From Tannerella sp. (GTDB lineage: Bacteria > Bacteroidota > Bacteroidia > Bacteroidales > Tannerellaceae): a DNA stretch of 7,644 nucleotides. Positions 6,260 through 7,644 of this stretch are shown in pieces (position 1 is the first letter of the stretch; each line of letters begins with the position of its first letter). Location: positions 1 to 7,644 of the forward strand of contig JAITBC010000241.1 in the NCBI GenBank assembly GCA_031283785.1. Reading direction: 5' to 3'. Both the position numbers and the translations under genes were made by a program. Under the pieces are notes generated by a model. It saw only the letters and a program-made list of their open reading frames with translations, searched no databases and was not told the origin of the DNA.

Positions 6260-7516
6260 ATGAAAAAAATAGTATTTATAATGATTGCAGTTCTGATATG
6301 TATTATGTCGGGCTGCAGAGAAGATGGGCGTATCGACCATATTGACGATTCGATGCCCGCTCCGACTCCGATTACTGTCGAGAAGGTAACAAGCATACCC
6401 GGAGGAGCGGTTATCAAATACAAGATACCCAAAGACAAAAATTTGCTGGGAGTAAAGGTTGTCTATACTCGCAACGGAGAAATCTGCGAATCGAAAGCCT
6501 CAAAATATACCGATACTCTGGTTGTCGAAGGTTTCGGAAATACCGAAACACAGGAGGCTAAGATGTACAGCGTGGGAATAAACGAAAAACTTTCGGAATC
6601 TGTCCCGGTAATCATCAGCCCGTTGCCTCCTCCCATCCACTCCGTACAGTTTGATATAGAGCAGAGTTTTGGAGGTGTGGTCGTTTCATTACAGGGAAAC
6701 TATTTGAACGCCGACCTTAGCCTTGTACTTATGGCTGCCGATACTCTCAAATATTTCCCCGACGGAAAAAAGGCGTGGCAAAATTTGCAGACTTTTTACA
6801 CACAATCGGAGGCTCAGAAGTTTTCGCGAAGAAATCTGGAAGCAAAACCTACTGATTTTGCATTGTATGTACGCGATAGGTGGGGAAATATGTCCGATAC
6901 GATTTACAGGCTGCTGACTCCAATTGAAGAGATAAAACTTCCAAAAACCGAGTTCAGCAATGCCATGCTTCCCGGTGATTTTTACTTTCCTACAATAGTA
7001 TCCAGTTATTATCGGCTGGAACAGTTATGGAGCGGAGCAGAAGTTGCAAACGAAGAGTCTTATATATCGGAGTACGACGCTCCCATGCCGCAATGGTTTA
7101 CCATTAACCTCGGGCATAAAATGTCTATCAGCCGTTTTCAGAAATGGCCGCGTTCCAACTTTGAAGTGTATTCGGGTGCGGCTCCACGTGAGTTTCAACT
7201 GTGGGGCAGTGATAATCCCAATCCCGACGGCAGCTGGGATGAAAGCTGGCATCTGCTGGGCGAGTTCGAGCAGTTAAAACCTTCGGGTTATGGGGAAGGA
7301 CGGGAAGTAGGCCCCATAACCGATGAAGACAGGGATTACTGGTACAACAGAACCGAGTTTGAACTGATTCCTACCGAAAAGGCTCCCAATCCTTACATGA
7401 CGGTAACGCACCTGCGGGTAAAAATTTTATCAACCTATAACACATACGGCACGGACGCAGTAAGAGGGCAGGTAATTATTTGTGAACTGACTTTCTGGGG
7501 ACAGTTAAAAGATTAA
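6260..7516 (+). CDS. DUF4959/DUF5126/DUF5000-type surface lipoprotein
   Basis: This 418-residue lipoprotein is a probable surface glycan-binding partner of the SusCD pair. A lipoprotein signal ends at Cys19 (MSGC), followed by REDG, an acidic stretch like known Bacteroidota surface-export signals. Residues about 33-125 look like the DUF4959 Ig-like domain (PAPTPITVEKV, then GAVIKYKIPKDKNLLGVKVVY). About 126-225 matches DUF5126 in order and style, ending in YVRDRWGNMSD (203-213). About 245-415 is DUF5000-like: QWFTINLG (278-285), an FQLWGSDNPNPDGSW block (312-326), and late beta strands THLRVKI and ICELTFWG. DUF5000 is related to discoidin/F5-8C-like carbohydrate-binding folds, so sugar binding is an inference from family and context. 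Domain names are from recognised sequence style, without a search. No catalytic motif is seen. It lies 52 bases after the susD-like gene in the same operon. Confidence 0.9.
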   Translation: MKKIVFIMIAVLICIMSGCREDGRIDHIDDSMPAPTPITVEKVTSIPGGAVIKYKIPKDKNLLGVKVVYTRNGEICESKASKYTDTLVVEGFGNTETQEAKMYSVGINEKLSESVPVIISPLPPPIHSVQFDIEQSFGGVVVSLQGNYLNADLSLVLMAADTLKYFPDGKKAWQNLQTFYTQSEAQKFSRRNLEAKPTDFALYVRDRWGNMSDTIYRLLTPIEEIKLPKTEFSNAMLPGDFYFPTIVSSYYRLEQLWSGAEVANEESYISEYDAPMPQWFTINLGHKMSISRFQKWPRSNFEVYSGAAPREFQLWGSDNPNPDGSWDESWHLLGEFEQLKPSGYGEGREVGPITDEDRDYWYNRTEFELIPTEKAPNPYMTVTHLRVKILSTYNTYGTDAVRGQVIICELTFWGQLKD

Positions 7517-7543
7517 TTATTCATGATTTAAACAGTTATTAAA

Positions 7544-7644
7544 ATGAAAAAGATAATATATTTGATACTGACAGCAGTAATTGTTGCGGGATATTTTTCA
7601 TCCTGCAAGGATATGGACAGTACGTACAGGGATTTTATTGTCCC
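7544..7644 (+). CDS. Lipoprotein N-terminus, probable DUF4998 family (cut by window edge)
   Basis: Only the first 33 codons are present; the frame is open at the right edge. They encode a basic start (MKKIIY), a hydrophobic core and a lipobox ending at Cys21 (FSSC), followed by KDMDSTYRDFIVP. The C-(K/D)DM(N/D)S-Y pattern soon after the lipid cysteine is typical of DUF4998 lipoproteins, which commonly sit next to DUF4959/DUF5000 proteins in PULs. KDMD also fits an acidic surface-export signal. It starts 27 bases after the preceding gene, with an A/T-rich leader and no terminator, so it is the likely fourth gene of the operon. The lipoprotein call is firm; the family call rests on 13 mature residues plus context. 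It is probably another cell-surface binding component. Confidence 0.8.
   Translation, partial: MKKIIYLILTAVIVAGYFSSCKDMDSTYRDFIV

Overview
The window looks like chromosomal DNA from a member of the order Bacteroidales (phylum Bacteroidota). Three things suggest this. There is a co-directional susC-susD pair followed by surface lipoprotein genes. The start codons are preceded by A/T-rich leaders instead of Shine-Dalgarno sequences. The lipoprotein signals carry acidic residues right after the lipid-modified cysteine. Genus cannot be assigned from this sequence alone. All genes are on the + strand.

Positions 1-149 are a simple-sequence tract, 13.5 perfect AGTG units followed by mixed AGTG and GA repeats, with no C on the + strand. 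Next come a small hairpin (171-192) and a strong intrinsic terminator (213-250). The terminator ends 36 bases before a small cytoplasmic-type conserved hypothetical gene (287-859) of unknown function.

Positions 860-1122 are a noncoding gap holding short repeats and inverted repeats: four GCCTTA copies at 10-11 base spacing, a 16-base palindrome-like site, and a 7-base inverted repeat with nested AT-rich direct repeats. This gap is the probable control region of the downstream operon, but no confident promoter could be matched.

From 1123 to the right edge lies the front part of a polysaccharide utilization locus (PUL)-type operon. It contains a SusC-like TonB-dependent outer-membrane transporter (1123-4245), a SusD-like glycan-binding lipoprotein (4270-6207), a DUF4959/DUF5126/DUF5000-type surface lipoprotein (6260-7516), and the first 33 codons of a probable DUF4998-type lipoprotein (7544 to the edge). 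Gaps of 24, 52 and 27 bases with no terminators suggest one transcript. In the standard model the SusC barrel and SusD lid capture oligosaccharides, the extra lipoproteins bind glycan at the cell surface, and enzymes (none visible here) process it. Without the enzymes the substrate cannot be named.

I do not see a clearly new system. The least explained parts are the 149-base repeat with the terminator leader, the unknown 190-residue protein, and the phased GCCTTA repeats.
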